DNA of 64,000 bases from Paramesorhizobium sp049065735 (GCF_049065735.1 NZ_JBAKHD010000004.1:434001-498000); one strand, 5' to 3'. Positions 45,159 through 54,322 are shown, counted from the first letter of the stretch. Notes: generated from the letters alone by a model not told the origin. Made by a program: numbers and translations.

Positions 45159-45896
45159 CTAAACCAGCGCTCCGAACCGGATGCGGAAGCGGCGGTTTTC
45201 ACGGCCTTTCTTCTCGATCTTGCCGATATGGATTTCGCCGACTTCCTCCGTCGCGGCCACATGGGTGCCGCCGCAGGGCTGCGAATCGATTGCGCCATTC
45301 TCGCCGATAAGAACGAGCCTTATCCGGCCGCTGCCCATGGGCGGACGGACATTCTTCGATTTCACCAACCCCGGATTGGCCGCCAGTTCCTCATCGCTGA
45401 TCCAACGGGTGGATAGGACCGCATTGGCGCGAACCATTTCCATGAGCCGCTCCGTCACGTTCTCGCGCGTATAGGATGGGTCGGGCAGGTCGAAATCCAC
45501 CCGGCTTTCCTCCTCGCCAACCGCCGCGCCGGTGATCGGGAACGGGCAGATCACCGAAAGCAGATGGCAGGCCGTGTGCATCCGCATCAGGCGATAGCGG
45601 CGCGGCCAGTCGATATGGAGGGTGAGCTGTTCGCCGGTTTGCGGCAACGCCTGCCCCTCCGCGGGAATATGGATGATCTCGTTCTTGGTCTCGCCCGTCA
45701 CCGTCGCCGCGATTTCGATGCGCGAGCCGTCCGCCCGTTCGAAATGGCCGGTGTCGCCCGGCTGGCCACCCGATGTGGCGTAGAAATTCGTGGCGTCGAG
45801 AATGACGCCGCCGCGCTCGTTGACCGCGACAACAGTCCCTTCTGCCTTCGCCAGATAGGCATCGTCGCGGAACAGCGCTTTCGTCTCGTAAGCCAT
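45159..45896 (-). CDS. Alanyl-tRNA editing protein (AlaX-type)
   Basis: Trans-editing factor that deacylates mischarged tRNA-Ala, 245 residues. It has the N-terminal AlaRS-like barrel (ATSGGQPGDTGHF) and the zinc-binding editing site: RMHTACHLLS (HxxxH) and QPCGGTHVAATEEVG (CxxxH). The start ATG at 45896 lies 4 bases after the cysteine-synthase stop; the longer open frame upstream is the overlap with that gene. The pairing with cysteine synthase recurs in rhizobia as I recall it. Confidence 0.9.
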   Translation of the reverse strand: MAYETKALFRDDAYLAKAEGTVVAVNERGGVILDATNFYATSGGQPGDTGHFERADGSRIEIAATVTGETKNEIIHIPAEGQALPQTGEQLTLHIDWPRRYRLMRMHTACHLLSVICPFPITGAAVGEEESRVDFDLPDPSYTRENVTERLMEMVRANAVLSTRWISDEELAANPGLVKSKNVRPPMGSGRIRLVLIGENGAIDSQPCGGTHVAATEEVGEIHIGKIEKKGRENRRFRIRFGALV

Positions 45897-45900
45897 CGGG

Positions 45901-46932
45901 TCACACAGCCTCATAAGGAATGGAAATTTCGGCCTTCCTTTCCAGCCATGCCGGAACGGGCAGGTCCTTGGAACGCAGGAAGTCCGGATTAAACATTTTC
46001 GACTGGTAGCGGTTGCCATAGTCACAGAGCATGGTGACGATGCTGTGGCCCGGCCCGAGATCGCGCGCGAGCCGGATCGCCCCGGCGATATTGATGCCGG
46101 ACGAGCCGCCCAGGCACAGCCCCTCCTCTTCAGCGAGATCGAAGATAGTCTTCAATGCCTCGGCATCCCCGATGCGATAGGAAAAATCCGGAGTAAAACC
46201 TTCGAGATTGGCGGTGATACGCCCCTGCCCGATCCCCTCGGTGATCGAGCTTCCCTCGGCCTTCAATTCGCCATTCGTGTACCAGGAATAGAGCGCCGCG
46301 CCATGCGGGTCGGCAAGTCCGATCTTGATATCCGGGTTCTTCGCCTTCAGGCCTATGCCGGTGCCCGCAAGCGTGCCGCCCGAGCCGACAGCGCAGATGA
46401 AGCCGTCCACCTTGCCATCCGTATCGCGCCAGATTTCCTCAGCAGTCGTTTCGATATGCGCCTGACGGTTCACCTGATTGTCGAACTGATTGGCCCAGAT
46501 CGCGCCGTTCGGCTCGGTCTGTGCCAGTTGCTCGGCGAGACGCCCGGACAGGCGCACATAATTATCAGGATTCTTGTAAGGGACCGCCGGCACTTCAATA
46601 AGCTCGGCGCCCAGCAGCCGCAGCGCATCCTTCTTTTCCTGCGCCTGCGTTTCGGGAATGACGATAACAGTGCGATATCCGAGCGCCTTGGCCACCATGG
46701 TAAGGCCGATGCCGGTATTGCCCGCTGTCCCCTCGACGATGACGCCGCCGGGCTTGAGCAGACCTTTCCGCTCTGCGTCGCGGATGATGTAGAGCGCTGC
46801 GCGGTCCTTGACCGACTGGCCTGGATTGAGAAACTCCGCCTTGCCCCAGATGTTGCAGCCGGTGATCTCGGATGCCTTTTTCAGCCTTATCAGCGGCGTG
46901 TTCCCGATCGCGTCAATCACCGAATCCAGCAT
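45901..46932 (-). CDS. cysK: Cysteine synthase A-like PLP enzyme
   Basis: O-acetylserine sulfhydrylase family (fold type II), 343 residues. N-terminus DAIGNTPLIRLK, PLP Lys in NPGQSVKDRAALYII, and the substrate loop is EGTAGNTGIG rather than TSGNTG. The phosphate loop is VGSGGTLAGTG. Slightly longer than E. coli CysK, with an extended C-terminus ending EISIPYEAV. Exact substrate preference could differ from CysK because of the loop change. Confidence 0.88.
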   Translation of the reverse strand: MLDSVIDAIGNTPLIRLKKASEITGCNIWGKAEFLNPGQSVKDRAALYIIRDAERKGLLKPGGVIVEGTAGNTGIGLTMVAKALGYRTVIVIPETQAQEKKDALRLLGAELIEVPAVPYKNPDNYVRLSGRLAEQLAQTEPNGAIWANQFDNQVNRQAHIETTAEEIWRDTDGKVDGFICAVGSGGTLAGTGIGLKAKNPDIKIGLADPHGAALYSWYTNGELKAEGSSITEGIGQGRITANLEGFTPDFSYRIGDAEALKTIFDLAEEEGLCLGGSSGINIAGAIRLARDLGPGHSIVTMLCDYGNRYQSKMFNPDFLRSKDLPVPAWLERKAEISIPYEAV

Positions 46933-47060
46933 CGCAAATGCCTCGCATCATTATCATTGGCGCGAAACTATTGGCAGGCGGAACGCCGTTCAAGCATTGA
47001 AATACATAAATCGGGGCAAATGCGGGATAAGTTTTCCAAGGCCCGCGGATTCAACGGGAA

Positions 47061-47094
47061 TTGATATAAGCGCAACTATGTGTATAAATACACA
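47061..47094 (+). promoter_or_regulatory. hicAB promoter with palindromic operator
   Basis: TTGATA (47061-47066), 16-bp spacer, TATAAA (47083-47088), with the perfect inverted repeat TGTGTAT-AA-ATACACA (47079-47094) covering the -10. It is a good autoregulatory site for the ribbon-helix-helix domain of HicB. Transcription would begin near 47095, after the first in-frame ATG of hicA. Confidence 0.6.
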
Positions 47095-47284
47095 CCTGAA
47101 AAGCGCGGACATTATCAGATCGCTTGAGCGGGACGGTTGGCGGATCGTCGGCCAGAAGGGAAGCCACGTCCAGCTCAAGCATCCGGTCAAACCTGGCCGC
47201 GTCACCGTCCCTCATCCGGAACGGGATGTTCCCATCGGCCCCCTCAAGAGCATCGAAAAGCAATCCGGGCTGAAACTAAGGTAG
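47078..47284 (+). CDS. hicA: HicA-family mRNA interferase toxin
   Basis: A double-stranded-RNA-binding-like toxin of 56-68 residues. The core is KSADIIRSLERDGWRIVGQKGSHVQLKHP with the catalytic His in GSHVQL, ending VPIGPLKSIEKQSGLKL. The only in-frame ATG (47078) falls inside the predicted promoter/operator. If that promoter is used, the toxin must start from a near-cognate codon such as the CTG at 47096 (KSADII... begins there), perhaps leaderless. The antitoxin gene follows after 6 bases. Confidence 0.85.
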   Translation: MCINTHLKSADIIRSLERDGWRIVGQKGSHVQLKHPVKPGRVTVPHPERDVPIGPLKSIEKQSGLKLR

Positions 47285-47290
47285 ACGATT

Positions 47291-47689
47291 ATGCGAAACT
47301 ATGTCGGATTGATTCACAAGGAACCCGGTAGCGATTACGGCGTCCATTTTCCGGATTTTCCCGGCGTCGTAACCGCGGGCAGGGATTTGGATGAAGCGCG
47401 GGCGAATGCCGAGGAAGCGCTAGCCTTCCATGTCGAGGGCATGACCGAGGATGGCGAAACCATCCCCGAGCCCTCCAGCCTGGAAGCCATCATGGCCGAT
47501 CCCGACAATAGAGATGCCGTGGCGTTCCTTGTACCGCTCAAGGTCAAAGCGCCCAGGGCGGTGCGCGTCAACATCACGCTGAACGAAGATATGCTTCAGC
47601 AGATCGATGACTACGCGAGCAAGCATGGGCTGACCCGGTCCGGTTTCCTGGTCCGGGCCGCCAAGCGGGAAATCGAGGAGGCGAATTAA
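47291..47689 (+). CDS. hicB: HicB-family antitoxin
   Basis: Antitoxin of the HicAB module, 132 residues. The N-terminal partial RNase-H-like domain (GSDYGVHFPDFPGVVTAGRDLDEA) binds HicA. The C-terminal ribbon-helix-helix (RVNITLNEDMLQQIDDYASKHG) binds the operator. AAGG precedes the ATG at 47291. Its TAA shares the palindrome TTAA with the stop of the convergent helicase gene. Confidence 0.92.
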   Translation: MRNYVGLIHKEPGSDYGVHFPDFPGVVTAGRDLDEARANAEEALAFHVEGMTEDGETIPEPSSLEAIMADPDNRDAVAFLVPLKVKAPRAVRVNITLNEDMLQQIDDYASKHGLTRSGFLVRAAKREIEEAN

Positions 47690-49083
47690 GCCGCCCTCGC
47701 CCCAGCCGCGCGCCGTCTGCGGCGGAAGGGCTTCTTCTTCTGGCCATCGCGCTCGGCGCCCTCGCGCGCGGAGCCGTCATTGCTCCAGATCGCCTCGCGG
47801 CGCTCGCCATGCGGCTTGGCATGGTTGCGCTGGCCGGGGCGCTGGCCGCCTTTGGGCTTGTTGCGGTTGCCGGCGGGGCGTTCGGCAGCTGCTTCTGGCT
47901 TTTCCGCCCTCGGCTTCACCGGCAGCGGACCGACCGGGGCCGGCGCGTCCTTGACCGGCAGCTTCATGCGGATCACCCGCTCCACCGCCTTCAGCTTGGC
48001 ATGCTCGGCCGCCGGATCGTAAAGCGTGATCGCTGCTCCCGAAGCGCCATTGCGGCCCGTACGGCCGATGCGGTGCACATAGCTTTCCGGCTCGTCCGGC
48101 AGGTCGTAATTGACCACATGGCTGATGCCCGGCACGTCGATACCGCGCGCGGCGATATCGGTCGCCACCAGAATGCGCACCGAGCCGTCCTTGAAGCCGT
48201 TCAGCGCCCGCTGGCGCGCGTTCTGCGATTTGTTGCCATGGATGGCGGCGACGTCATAGCCGTCGCGTTCCAGATTGCGCGTCACCGCATCGGCGCCATG
48301 CTTGGTGCGGGTGAAGACGATGACCGACGCCATCGTCTGGTCTGTCAGCATGCCCGAAAGCACCCGCTTCTTCTCCTTGGTCGGCACGGGATGCAGAACC
48401 TGCGTGATCTCAGCCGCTGTCGTGCCCTGCGGCGCGACTTCGACGCGCACCGGATCGCGCAGCAGCCCGGCGGCGAGCGACGCCACTTCCTGCGGCATGG
48501 TGGCGGAGAACAAAGCCGTCTGGCGGTCGTTATGCGTTGCCTTGGCGATGCGCTTCACATCGTTGATGAAGCCCATGTCCAGCATCCGGTCGGCCTCGTC
48601 GAGCACCAGCCAGCGCGTTTCGGAGAGGTCGACGGCATTCTCGCGCACCAGATCGGTCAACCGGCCCGGCGTGGCGATGAGCACATCGACGCCCGACTGC
48701 ATCCGCTTGATCTGGGTGAGACGCGACACGCCGCCCAGAATCAGCGCGGTCGAGATATGCGCACCTTTCGACAGCGTGCGGATCGTCTCTTCGATCTGCA
48801 CGGCGAGTTCCCGCGTCGGGGCGAGGATCAGCGCGCGTGCGGTCTTGCCCTTGCGCTTGTCGCCAAGGCCGATGATCTTGGCGAGGATCGGCAGGCTGAA
48901 TGCCGCCGTCTTGCCGGAGCCGGTCTGCGCGATGCCGAGAATATCGCGGCCCGCGATCTGCGCCGGAATGGCCTGCTCCTGGATCGGCTTCGGCGCGCTC
49001 ATGCCGGCGCTCTCGACAGCCTTAAGCAGCACGCCCGTGATGCCCAATGCGGCAAAGCCGCTATTTTCGATGGTGTTTTCCAA
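47686..49083 (-). CDS. DEAD-box RNA helicase, RhlE-like
   Basis: ATP-dependent RNA helicase, about 465 residues. Q motif FAALGITGVLLKAVESAGMSAPKPIQ, Walker A AQTGSGKTAAF, PTRELA, DEAD as VLDEADRMLDMGF, SAT as LFSATMP, and motif VI HRIGRTGRNG. The C-terminal tail is basic (Lys/Arg/Gly), as in RhlE, for RNA contact. No ATG precedes the Q motif; a TTG at 49083 with AAAGAGA 7 nt upstream is the best start. The 5' leader of up to 300 bases is long, common for cold-shock helicases, but nothing specific was recognised in it. Confidence 0.9.
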   Translation of the reverse strand: MENTIENSGFAALGITGVLLKAVESAGMSAPKPIQEQAIPAQIAGRDILGIAQTGSGKTAAFSLPILAKIIGLGDKRKGKTARALILAPTRELAVQIEETIRTLSKGAHISTALILGGVSRLTQIKRMQSGVDVLIATPGRLTDLVRENAVDLSETRWLVLDEADRMLDMGFINDVKRIAKATHNDRQTALFSATMPQEVASLAAGLLRDPVRVEVAPQGTTAAEITQVLHPVPTKEKKRVLSGMLTDQTMASVIVFTRTKHGADAVTRNLERDGYDVAAIHGNKSQNARQRALNGFKDGSVRILVATDIAARGIDVPGISHVVNYDLPDEPESYVHRIGRTGRNGASGAAITLYDPAAEHAKLKAVERVIRMKLPVKDAPAPVGPLPVKPRAEKPEAAAERPAGNRNKPKGGQRPGQRNHAKPHGERREAIWSNDGSAREGAERDGQKKKPFRRRRRAAGARAA

Positions 49084-49368
49084 ACTCAATCTCTTTCGAG
49101 CGGGCACCGGCCTTCCGGTCCCGCAAAAACGGTCTGCCGGCAGGCGCAACCTGCTGGCAATTCTCTTTTCGGTAAACGACGAAGCGCTGGAGCATAATGC
49201 CCGCACGCGACTTGCGCTGCCGTGTCCGAAGCCTCACGCTCCGGAACCTTTTTCGACGCAACCAAGTCCATACCACGGGAAAGCCGGATGATCCGGCCCA
49301 AGCGCCTGCCGCGACATATGGGGGTATTCGATAGGAAATGCAAATGAAAATAGTGAGTAGGGAATAAT

Positions 49369-49407
49369 GAGATAGTGAGACAGAGCATTTCTCCTGTTCA
49401 CTATCTC
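49369..49407 (-). terminator. Hairpin at the end of ade-ilvA
   Basis: GAGATAGTGA...TCACTATCTC plus ACAG/CTGT forms a 14-bp bulged stem directly after the ilvA stop. Only a moderate T-rich stretch follows on the minus strand, so termination is plausible but not certain. Confidence 0.5.
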
Positions 49408-49409
49408 AC

Positions 49410-50666
49410 TCAAATAACGAAATCCGCCAGCACCTCGTCCTCGGTCACATCCTGGTAGGACCAGCCGGCCGCCTCGAAGCGCTTGTTGAGGATGCTGAAA
49501 TTATTGGGGTCCTTCGTTTCGATGCCGATCAGCACCGAGCCGAAATTGCGCGCCGATTTCTTCAGATATTCGAAGCGGGCGATGTCGTCGTCGGGCCCCA
49601 GAAGGTCGAGGAAGGAGCGCAGCGCGCCGGGCCGCTGCGGAAAGCGGAAGATGAAATATTTCTTCAGCCCCTCATGGCGCAGCGCCCTCTCCTTCACATC
49701 GGGCAGGCGCTCGAAATCGAAATTGCCGCCCGAGACCACCAGCACGATGCGCTTGCCCTTGAGCTCGCTCTTTTTGAAATCCTTGAGCGCGTCGATGGCG
49801 AGCGCACCCGCAGGTTCCACCACCACGCCTTCGATATTCAGCATCTCGACAATGGTGCCGCAGAGGCGGTTTTCCGGAATCAGAATCACAGAGTCCGGCT
49901 CGAAACCTTTGAGAAGCCTAAAGTTTTCCTTGCCGATCTCGGCAACCGCCGCACCATCGACGAAATTGTCGACGCGGGAAAGCTTCACGCGCTTGCCGGC
50001 TTCCAGGCTTTGCTTAAGGCTCGGCGCACCCTTCGGCTCCACGAAGCGGAACCGCGTCTTCCAGCCGAGATCGCCGAGATAGCGGGTGACGCCTGCCGAA
50101 AGCCCGCCGCCCCCGACCGGCAGGATCATCAAATCCGGCTCTTTGCCATCGGGCAATTGCTCGCGGATTTCATGGGCCACCGTCGCCTGCCCCTCGATGA
50201 TTTCGGCGTGGTCGAATGGCGGCACCATCATTGCGCCGGTTTCCGCGACATGGGCCTGCGCCGCGGCATAGCAGGCGTCGAAAATATCGCCGATAAGCCG
50301 GATTTCGATGAAATCGCCGCCGAAGGCGCGGGTCTTGTCGATCTTCTGCTGCGGCGTCGTCACCGGCATGTATACCACGCCGCGCCGCCCGAAATGGCGG
50401 CAGACGAAGGCGAAGCCCTGCGCATGATTGCCCGCCGAGGCGCAGACGAACACCGTATCGTCAGGGCAATGCTCGATCGCGGCGGAGATGAAATTGAACG
50501 CGCCGCGGATCTTGTAGGAGCGCACGGGCGAGAGGTCCTCGCGCTTCAGCCAGATTTCCGCGCCATATTTGCGGGAGAGGTGATGATTGATCTGCAGCGG
50601 CGTCTCGGGGAAGAGCGCGCGCATTTTTGCCGTGGCGCGCTCGACGCTTTTGGTAAAACCGGTCAT
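49410..50666 (-). CDS. ilvA: Threonine ammonia-lyase
   Basis: PLP enzyme converting threonine to 2-oxobutanoate, the first isoleucine step; 418 residues. PLP Lys in SPVRSYKIRGAFNF, phosphate loop VGGGGLSAG. The C-terminal part (about 330-418, KYFIFRFPQRPGALRSFLDLLG) is a single ACT-like regulatory domain, giving the short IlvA form. The start ATG overlaps the ade stop (ATGA), so the two genes are coupled. Confidence 0.94.
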   Translation of the reverse strand: MTGFTKSVERATAKMRALFPETPLQINHHLSRKYGAEIWLKREDLSPVRSYKIRGAFNFISAAIEHCPDDTVFVCASAGNHAQGFAFVCRHFGRRGVVYMPVTTPQQKIDKTRAFGGDFIEIRLIGDIFDACYAAAQAHVAETGAMMVPPFDHAEIIEGQATVAHEIREQLPDGKEPDLMILPVGGGGLSAGVTRYLGDLGWKTRFRFVEPKGAPSLKQSLEAGKRVKLSRVDNFVDGAAVAEIGKENFRLLKGFEPDSVILIPENRLCGTIVEMLNIEGVVVEPAGALAIDALKDFKKSELKGKRIVLVVSGGNFDFERLPDVKERALRHEGLKKYFIFRFPQRPGALRSFLDLLGPDDDIARFEYLKKSARNFGSVLIGIETKDPNNFSILNKRFEAAGWSYQDVTEDEVLADFVI

Positions 50667-52492
50667 GGGAAGAGGTCTACTTTCTCGAAGGTGCGGACAT
50701 CGATAAGGCCGATATCCGATATGCGCAATTCCGGAATCACCACCAGCGCCAGCAGCGAGTGCTGCATATAGGCATTGTTGAGCGTGCAGCCCATCGCCCG
50801 CATGGCATTGACGAGCTTGTCGGCCTTGGCTGCCACCTTTTCGGCCCGCTCATCCGACATCAAGCCCGCAATCGGCATCTCGACCAGCGCTAGTTCGCGG
50901 CCCTTGGAGAAGAGCACAACCCCGCCGCCCACCTCACCGAGCCGGTTGGCGGCCTTGGCCATGTCGTCCTTGTTGGTGCCGACGACGATCATGTGATGAC
51001 TGTCATGCGCCACGGTCGAGGCGAGCGCGCAATCGAGGGTGTAGCCGAAGCCGGAGACGAAGCCATTGACGACAGTGCCCGTTCCCCGGTGCCGCTCGAC
51101 CAGCGCAATCTGGCAGACATCGTTGCGCCGATCCATCTGTACGATGCCATCATTGACGGGAAGCTCCGCGTCCAGCGCCCGCGTCGGCGCCTGGTTCTCG
51201 ATGACGCCGATGACACGCGCCGTGACGGTCTTGCCGGGCTTCGGCGCGGTGATATCGAAGTCACGCGCGACAAGCTTGCGCCCGAGCTTCACCGTGTTCT
51301 TCGCCTTTGCCGGATAATCATAGGCCGGAATATCCGCCAGCAGCCTGCCCTTCTCGGCCAGAAGCACGCCGCGCCCATAGACCCGATCTATCGTGAGGGC
51401 AGGCAAATCGGAGACGATGAGAAAATCCGCCAGCCTTCCGGGCGTGATCGAGCCGATCTCCCGCTCCATGCGGAAATGCTGGGCGGTGTTGAGCGTCGCC
51501 ATCTGGATCGCCGTCACCGGCTTCAGCCCTTGGCGGATCGCATGGCGCACCACCCGGTCCATGTGCCCCTCACCCACCAAAGTGCCGGAATGGCTGTCGT
51601 CAGTGCACAGGATGAAATTGCGCGGATCGAGCCCCTGCTCGGTCACCGCCTTGATCTGGCTCGCCACATCATACCAGGCCGAGCCGAGCCGCAGCATGGC
51701 GCGCATGCCCTGCCGGACGCGGGCAATTGCGTCCTCGACGCGCGTGCCCTCATGGTCGTCCTCCGGGCCGCCGGCGACATAGCCGTGGAAGGCGCGGCCA
51801 AGGTCCGGCGAGGCATAGTGCCCGCCCACGGTCTTGCCCGCGTTCGCCGTCGCATCGATCACCCCGCGCATGGTGGCGTCATTTCCGGCGACTCCGGGAA
51901 AATTCATCACCTCGCCCAGCCCGATAATGTTGGGCCAAGTCATCGCCTCCGCGACTTCCGCCGCCCCGATGGACGCCCCGGCATTTTCCAGACCCGGCGC
52001 GGAGGGAACGCAGCTCGGCATCTGCACCTTGACATTGATGGGCATCGCCAGCGCCTCGTCATGCATCAGCCGCACGCCCTCCAGCCCCAGCACATTAGCG
52101 ATCTCATGCGGATCGATGAACATGGATGTGGTGCCGTGCGGGATGACGGCGCGGGTGAATTCCGTCACCGTCACCATGCCGCTTTCCACATGCATATGCG
52201 CGTCGCACAGCCCCGGCACGAGATAGCGCCCCTCGGCATCGACCACCTTGGTCGTCGGGCCGATGCAATGCGCCGCGTCATGGCCGACATAGGCGAAGCG
52301 CCCGGCAACGATGGCGATGTCGATGCCGGCGACGATCTCGCCCGAGTAGACACTCACCAATCGCCCGTTGCGCACGACGAGGTCGGCATGCTTGCGCCCC
52401 ATGGCCACATCGACAAGCAGTGGCGCCACCTCGACCCAGGATTTCGGCTGCTGTCTCGTCGTCCCGGCGGACGTTTTGCTGGCTGCGGGCAA
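50663..52492 (-). CDS. ade: Adenine deaminase
   Basis: Metal-dependent amidohydrolase converting adenine to hypoxanthine, 609 residues. Metal ligands in LCDAHMHVESGMVT, Glu in NIIGLGEVMNF, GGHYASPDL, LCTDDSHSG, and the C-terminal AHDSHHMIVVGTN of the Ade family. The start is a TTG at 52492 with a strong AGGAGG upstream; no ATG is available near the conserved N-terminus. Purine salvage gene coupled to ilvA. Confidence 0.93.
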   Translation of the reverse strand: MPAASKTSAGTTRQQPKSWVEVAPLLVDVAMGRKHADLVVRNGRLVSVYSGEIVAGIDIAIVAGRFAYVGHDAAHCIGPTTKVVDAEGRYLVPGLCDAHMHVESGMVTVTEFTRAVIPHGTTSMFIDPHEIANVLGLEGVRLMHDEALAMPINVKVQMPSCVPSAPGLENAGASIGAAEVAEAMTWPNIIGLGEVMNFPGVAGNDATMRGVIDATANAGKTVGGHYASPDLGRAFHGYVAGGPEDDHEGTRVEDAIARVRQGMRAMLRLGSAWYDVASQIKAVTEQGLDPRNFILCTDDSHSGTLVGEGHMDRVVRHAIRQGLKPVTAIQMATLNTAQHFRMEREIGSITPGRLADFLIVSDLPALTIDRVYGRGVLLAEKGRLLADIPAYDYPAKAKNTVKLGRKLVARDFDITAPKPGKTVTARVIGVIENQAPTRALDAELPVNDGIVQMDRRNDVCQIALVERHRGTGTVVNGFVSGFGYTLDCALASTVAHDSHHMIVVGTNKDDMAKAANRLGEVGGGVVLFSKGRELALVEMPIAGLMSDERAEKVAAKADKLVNAMRAMGCTLNNAYMQHSLLALVVIPELRISDIGLIDVRTFEKVDLFP

Positions 52493-52692
52493 GGGTGCCT
52501 CCTATGCTGCGGTACTTCGCCAATTCCGACGACTAATGAACGTTCGGGATTATACTATGGTGGAAGGAAAGAAAATGCCGATGGCGTTTCCCCTTGACAC
52601 TTGCCGTCCTCTCCCGTTCGATATCTGCCATGTGCCTGAGCTTTTGGCGGGAGGAGAATCGCCGGGGCCCGGGCTTATCTGGGGAGGACAGC

Positions 52693-53670
52693 ATGAAGAA
52701 TCTATTCGCAGCCGTGGCGGCAGCCGCGGCTTTCACCCTAGCCGCATCGGCAGCGGGCGCGCAGGATTATCCGCAGCGCAACATCACCATGGTGGTGCCG
52801 TTCTCGGCGGGCGGGCCCACGGACACGGTGACGCGGCTTGTCGCCGAGGCCATGTCGAAGGATCTCGGCCAGCAGATCATCGTGGAGAATGTCGGCGGCG
52901 CAGGCGGCACGCTGGGTGCGGCGCGCGTGGCCAAGGCCGATCCTGACGGCTATACGCTGCTGCTCCACCACATCGGCATGGCGACCAGCGCCACGCTCTA
53001 CCGCAAGCTGCCCTATGATACGCTGAACGCCTTCGAATATGTCGGCCTCGTCACCGACGTGCCGATGACCATCGTCGCGAAGAAGGATTTCGAGCCGAAG
53101 GACCTGAAGGGCCTCATCGACTATGTGAAGGCCAATGCCGACAAGGTGACGCTCGCCAATGCCGGCATCGGCGCGGCTTCGCATCTGTGCGGCATGATGT
53201 TCATGAACGCGATCCAGACCCAGCTCGTCACCGTTCCCTACAAGGGCACCGGCCCGGCAATGACGGACCTTCTCGGCGGCCAGGTCGACATGATGTGCGA
53301 CCAGACCACCAACACGACGAAGCAGATCCAGGCCGGCACCATCAAGGCCTATGCCGTCACCTCGCCCAAGAAGCTCGACGTCCTGCCCGACCTGCCGCCC
53401 ACCTCCGAAGCCGGTCTTCCCGGTTTCACTGTTGGCATCTGGCACGGCATCTACGCGCCGAAGGGCACCCCGGCGGAAGTGACGCAGAAGCTCTCCGTCT
53501 CGCTGCAGAAGGCGCTGAAAGACCAGAACGTCGTCGCCCGCTTCGCCGAACTCGGCACCCTCCCCGCCACCGATGCGGAGGCGACGCCCGAGGGGCTGAA
53601 GGCCAAGCTCGAAACCGAAGTCGCCCGCTGGAAACCAGTCATCGACGGCGCGGGGCAATACGCGGATTAG
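52693..53670 (+). CDS. tctC: Tripartite tricarboxylate transporter substrate-binding protein
   Basis: Bug/TctC-family periplasmic receptor, 325 residues, with a signal peptide (AAVAAAAAFTLAASAAGAQ). The signature DYPQRNITMVVPFSAGGPTDT, ENVGGAGGTLGAARVAKADPDGYTL and PYKGTGPAMTDLLGGQVD loops form the carboxylate site. GGGGAGGA precedes the ATG at 52693. Divergent from ade; followed by a palindromic repeat, then tctB and tctA. The substrate is unknown. Confidence 0.92.
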   Translation: MKNLFAAVAAAAAFTLAASAAGAQDYPQRNITMVVPFSAGGPTDTVTRLVAEAMSKDLGQQIIVENVGGAGGTLGAARVAKADPDGYTLLLHHIGMATSATLYRKLPYDTLNAFEYVGLVTDVPMTIVAKKDFEPKDLKGLIDYVKANADKVTLANAGIGAASHLCGMMFMNAIQTQLVTVPYKGTGPAMTDLLGGQVDMMCDQTTNTTKQIQAGTIKAYAVTSPKKLDVLPDLPPTSEAGLPGFTVGIWHGIYAPKGTPAEVTQKLSVSLQKALKDQNVVARFAELGTLPATDAEATPEGLKAKLETEVARWKPVIDGAGQYAD

Positions 53671-53682
53671 CAGCGGCCCCAT

Positions 53683-53824
53683 CCCTCCCCCTTGCGGGGA
53701 GGGTGGCCCGAAGGGCCGGGTGGGGGTGGTGACGCACACGCCCCTGCCGCCAGCAAAAGCGCAAACGTCACCACCCCCATCCGCCCGCTAACGCAGGCAC
53801 CTTCCCCGCAAGGTGGAAGGAGGG
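53683..53824. repeat. Palindromic repeat, GGGTGGTGACG family, between tctC and tctB
   Basis: Arms at 53683-53736 and 53765-53824 match the 17203-17350 copy closely (CCCTTGCGGGGAGGGTGGCC, GTCACCACCCCCATCCGCC). It is placed exactly as in the dpp operon, between the binding-protein gene and the membrane-subunit genes. Confidence 0.85.
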
Positions 53825-53849
53825 CGTGAGCCAGAAACCGAGGCCAACC

Positions 53850-54311
53850 ATGAAACCCATCACCATCAACCCCCGTGACGGCCTATGCGCTACGATCTTC
53901 ATCGCACTCGGCGCATTCTTCGCCATGCAGGCGCTGGGGCTGGAACTCGGAACAGCGTTCCGGATGGGACCCGGTTATTTCCCGCTGGTTCTGTCGGGGC
54001 TGCTGATCGTTCTCGGCCTCGTCATCCTCGTGCAGGCGACGCAATACAAGGCGGAGCCCATCGGCCCCCTCGCCTGGCGCGGGATGCTGTTCATCCTGCC
54101 CGCTCCCATCATCTTCGGCCTGACGATCCGCGGCCTCGGCTTCGTGCCCGCCGTGTTCCTGACCGGCCTCATCGCCGCCTTCGCTTCCAACCGGATGAAG
54201 CCGGGCTTCGCCCTCATTCTCGTCGCCGGGCTCACGCTCTTTTCCGTCATCGTGTTCAGCTATGCGCTGGGCCTGCCGTTCCGGCGCTTCGGCCCGTGGA
54301 TTGCCGGCTGA
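53850..54311 (+). CDS. tctB: Tripartite tricarboxylate transporter small membrane subunit
   Basis: TctB-family protein, 153 residues, four membrane helices. GTAFRMGPGYFPLVLSGLLIVLG is the conserved TctB block. The start was set at the ATG at 53850 with GAGG six bases upstream; a GTG at 53826 lies too close to the AGGAGGG contributed by the repeat. Confidence 0.88.
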   Translation: MKPITINPRDGLCATIFIALGAFFAMQALGLELGTAFRMGPGYFPLVLSGLLIVLGLVILVQATQYKAEPIGPLAWRGMLFILPAPIIFGLTIRGLGFVPAVFLTGLIAAFASNRMKPGFALILVAGLTLFSVIVFSYALGLPFRRFGPWIAG

Positions 54312-54322
54312 GAGGACCTCCC

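Noticed and set aside
52594..52623. TTGACA with TTCGAT as promoter for tctC
   Set aside because: The -35 hexamer is perfect, but the -10 matches poorly at 17 bp, so the promoter cannot be placed with confidence.
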